59,963 nucleotides of DNA from Actinomadura fibrosa (lineage in GTDB: Bacteria; Actinomycetota; Actinomycetes; Streptosporangiales; Streptosporangiaceae), in assembly GCF_900659615.1 (NCBI RefSeq), contig NZ_CAACUY010000039.1:1-59963 (forward strand), read 5' to 3'. Positions within the stretch are counted from its first letter, which is position 1, and each line of letters begins with the position of its first letter. Shown in pieces: positions 58,360-59,963 of this stretch. Below the pieces are notes generated by a model. The model was not told the DNA's origin, ran no database searches, and was given only the letters and a program-made list of their open reading frames with translations. Position numbers and translations under genes: made by a program.

Positions 58360-59963
58360 CTGGTCGCCAACCGCGGGGAGATCGCCGTTCGCGTGTTCCG
58401 CACGCTGCGGCGCCTCGGCGTCCGGTCGGTGGCGGTGCACACCGCGGCGGACGCGGGCGCCCGGCACGTCCGCGAGGCGGACGAGGCGCTGCTGGTCCCG
58501 TCCTACCTCGACATCGGGGCGGTGGTCGAGGCGGGGCGTGCGGCGGGCGCGCGGGCCGTGCACCCCGGCTACGGGTTCCTCGCGGAGAACGCGGCGTTCG
58601 CGCGCGCGTGCGAGGAGGCGGGGCTCGTGTTCATCGGCCCGCCCGCCGCGGCGATCGAGGCGATGGGCGACAAGATCCGCGCGAAGCGGACCGTGGCGGC
58701 GGCAGGGGTCCCGGTCGTCCCCGGACGGGACGAGCCGGGCCTGTCGGACGCCGAGCTGAAGGCCGCCGCGCTGGAGATCGGGCTGCCGGTGCTGCTGAAG
58801 CCGTCCGCGGGCGGCGGCGGCAAGGGCATGCGCCTGGTCCGGGACGCGGCGGAGCTGCCGGAGGCGATCGCGTCGGCCCGCCGCGAGGCGCGCGGCTCGT
58901 TCGGCGACGACACGCTGCTCGCCGAGCGGTTCGTCGAGAACCCCCGGCACATCGAGATCCAGGTGTTCGCCGACGCGCACGGCAACGCCGTCCACCTCGG
59001 CGAGCGCGAGTGCAGCCTCCAGCGCCGCCACCAGAAGATCGTCGAGGAGGCGCCGTCGCCGCTGCTGGACGCGGCGGCCCGCGAGCGGATGGGCGCCGCG
59101 GCGGTCGCCGCGGCCCGGGCCGTCGGCTACGTGGGCGCGGGGACGGTCGAGTACATCGTCTCCGCCGACCGCCCGGACGAGTTCTTCTTCATGGAGATGA
59201 ACACCCGCCTCCAGGTCGAGCATCCGGTCACCGAGCTGGTCACCGGCCTGGACCTGGTGGAGCTCCAGCTCAGGGTGGCCGCGGGCGCGCCGCTGCCGTT
59301 CGCGCAGGACGGCGTCCGGCTCGGCGGGCACGCGATCGAGGCGCGCGTCTACGCCGAGGACCCGGCGCGCGGGTTCCTGCCCACCGGCGGCCGCGTCCTG
59401 GCCTTGAACGAACCGGACGTCCCCGGCGTGCGGGTCGACTCGGGGCTCGACACCGCCACCGAGGTCGGCGGCTCCTACGACCCGATGCTCGCCAAGGTGA
59501 TCGTCCACGGCGCGGACCGTGCGGAGGCGCTGCACCGCCTCGACCGGGCGCTCGCCTCGTACACGCTGCTCGGCGTCCCGACGAACGTCGCGTTCCTGCG
59601 GGCGCTGCTGCGGCATCCCGACGTCGTGTCCGGCGACCTCGACACGGGCCTGGTCGAGCGGTCGCTGGACGGTCTGACCGCCGGGGCCGGCGTCCCGCCC
59701 GAGGTCCTCGCCGCCGCCGCGCTGGAGCGCATGCTCGCCCTGGAGAAGGCGGCGCCCGATCCCTGGGACATCCCGGACGGCTGGCGTCCCGGCGCGCACG
59801 CCTGGACGCCGTGGATCATCACGCCGGTCGGCGGCGATCCGGTCGAGGTCCGCGTCCAGGGCCGCGCCGCGTCCGCGCGCGTCGCGGTCGGCGACGGCCC
59901 GCCCGTCGCCGCGTCCCTGACCCCGGGGCCGCGGGGCCTGGTGCTCGCCTACGGCGGCCGGAC
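58345..59963 (+). CDS. Acyl-CoA carboxylase alpha subunit (biotin carboxylase), 3' end outside window
   Basis: A biotin carboxylase/biotin carrier protein, 539 codons visible and running off the window. ATG 58345 gives [20 protein letters not shown], the usual start of the family; in-frame GTGs at 58249, 58273 and 58297 would add up to 32 residues. The ATP-grasp part shows [57 protein letters not shown] and [20 protein letters not shown]. The BC C-terminal domain ends [19 protein letters not shown]. The biotinylation motif lies beyond the window. It forms a methylcrotonyl-CoA-type carboxylase with the beta subunit. Confidence 0.93.
   Translation, partial: MFDGVLVANRGEIAVRVFRTLRRLGVRSVAVHTAADAGARHVREADEALLVPSYLDIGAVVEAGRAAGARAVHPGYGFLAENAAFARACEEAGLVFIGPPAAAIEAMGDKIRAKRTVAAAGVPVVPGRDEPGLSDAELKAAALEIGLPVLLKPSAGGGGKGMRLVRDAAELPEAIASARREARGSFGDDTLLAERFVENPRHIEIQVFADAHGNAVHLGERECSLQRRHQKIVEEAPSPLLDAAARERMGAAAVAAARAVGYVGAGTVEYIVSADRPDEFFFMEMNTRLQVEHPVTELVTGLDLVELQLRVAAGAPLPFAQDGVRLGGHAIEARVYAEDPARGFLPTGGRVLALNEPDVPGVRVDSGLDTATEVGGSYDPMLAKVIVHGADRAEALHRLDRALASYTLLGVPTNVAFLRALLRHPDVVSGDLDTGLVERSLDGLTAGAGVPPEVLAAAALERMLALEKAAPDPWDIPDGWRPGAHAWTPWIITPVGGDPVEVRVQGRAASARVAVGDGPPVAASLTPGPRGLVLAYGGR

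Noticed and set aside
1..59963. CRISPR array, prophage or insertion sequence
   Set aside because: No spacer-regular repeat array, integrase, transposase or phage structural gene was found; the tandem repeats present are short and non-spaced.

Overview
The window is about 60 kb of very GC-rich DNA with frequent GTG and TTG starts, 4-nt ATGA/GTGA gene overlaps and typical actinobacterial families (XRE/DUF5753 plus DUF397 pairs, PucR regulators, an IdeR/DtxR-type iron box, an LprG/P55 pair). It reads as the chromosome of a filamentous actinomycete, most likely an Actinomadura-like member of the Streptosporangiales. The assignment is by gene content only. No phage, plasmid or insertion-sequence genes and no CRISPR array were seen.

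Layout. (1) 1-8.4 kb: a Ter stress-response block. Three TerD proteins and a DUF475/TerC-like membrane protein are followed by a tightly overlapped four-gene metabolite operon: TIM-barrel C-C lyase, phosphoribosyltransferase-TRSP, phosphoribosyltransferase-PELOTA (StiP-like) and a HAD phosphatase. (2) 8.5-12.3 kb: a GH63/MGH1-like glycosidase, small conserved proteins, and a MerR-type regulator behind a long structured leader that ends in a 30-codon ORF overlapping the regulator start. Two near-identical perfect palindromes flank the next gene, and a tRNA-Asn follows. (3) 12.4-17.2 kb: an Mrr-like nuclease meets a large TPR-CHAT protease tail to tail, with a divergent cobalamin-binding protein that has lost its DNA-binding domain. 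(4) 17.2-26.8 kb: regulators (PucR, MarR, XRE, LysR) and single enzymes (beta-propeller, SRPBCC, Old Yellow Enzyme, APH-like kinase). (5) 26.8-34 kb: a siderophore-uptake locus around one IdeR box (utilisation flavoprotein and binding lipoprotein on one side, two permeases and an ATPase on the other), then a MarR-controlled MFS exporter. (6) 34-40.5 kb: a complete branched-chain amino-acid type (Liv) ABC operon divergent from a PucR-type regulator. (7) 40.5-46.6 kb: a mycobacterial-style lipid block with an Rv1733c-like protein, two WS/DGAT acyltransferases, the P55 exporter and the LprG lipoprotein. (8) 46.7-54 kb: a cupin, tRNA-Met(CAT), enoyl-CoA hydratase, small proteins, a metallopeptidase, a BKACE enzyme and a large hydrolase whose signal peptide is missing. 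(9) 54.1-59.96 kb: acyl-CoA synthetase, TetR regulator and the two methylcrotonyl-CoA carboxylase-type subunits, the second cut by the window end.

The main points for a second look are the MerR leader with its overlapping small ORF, the Mrr/CHAT/orphan-B12 cluster, the phase-locked 24-bp repeat of ribosome-binding site plus start codon before the carboxylase alpha subunit, the clustering of two wax-ester/TAG synthases with P55-LprG, and the Ter metabolite operon without a visible ATP-grasp gene.
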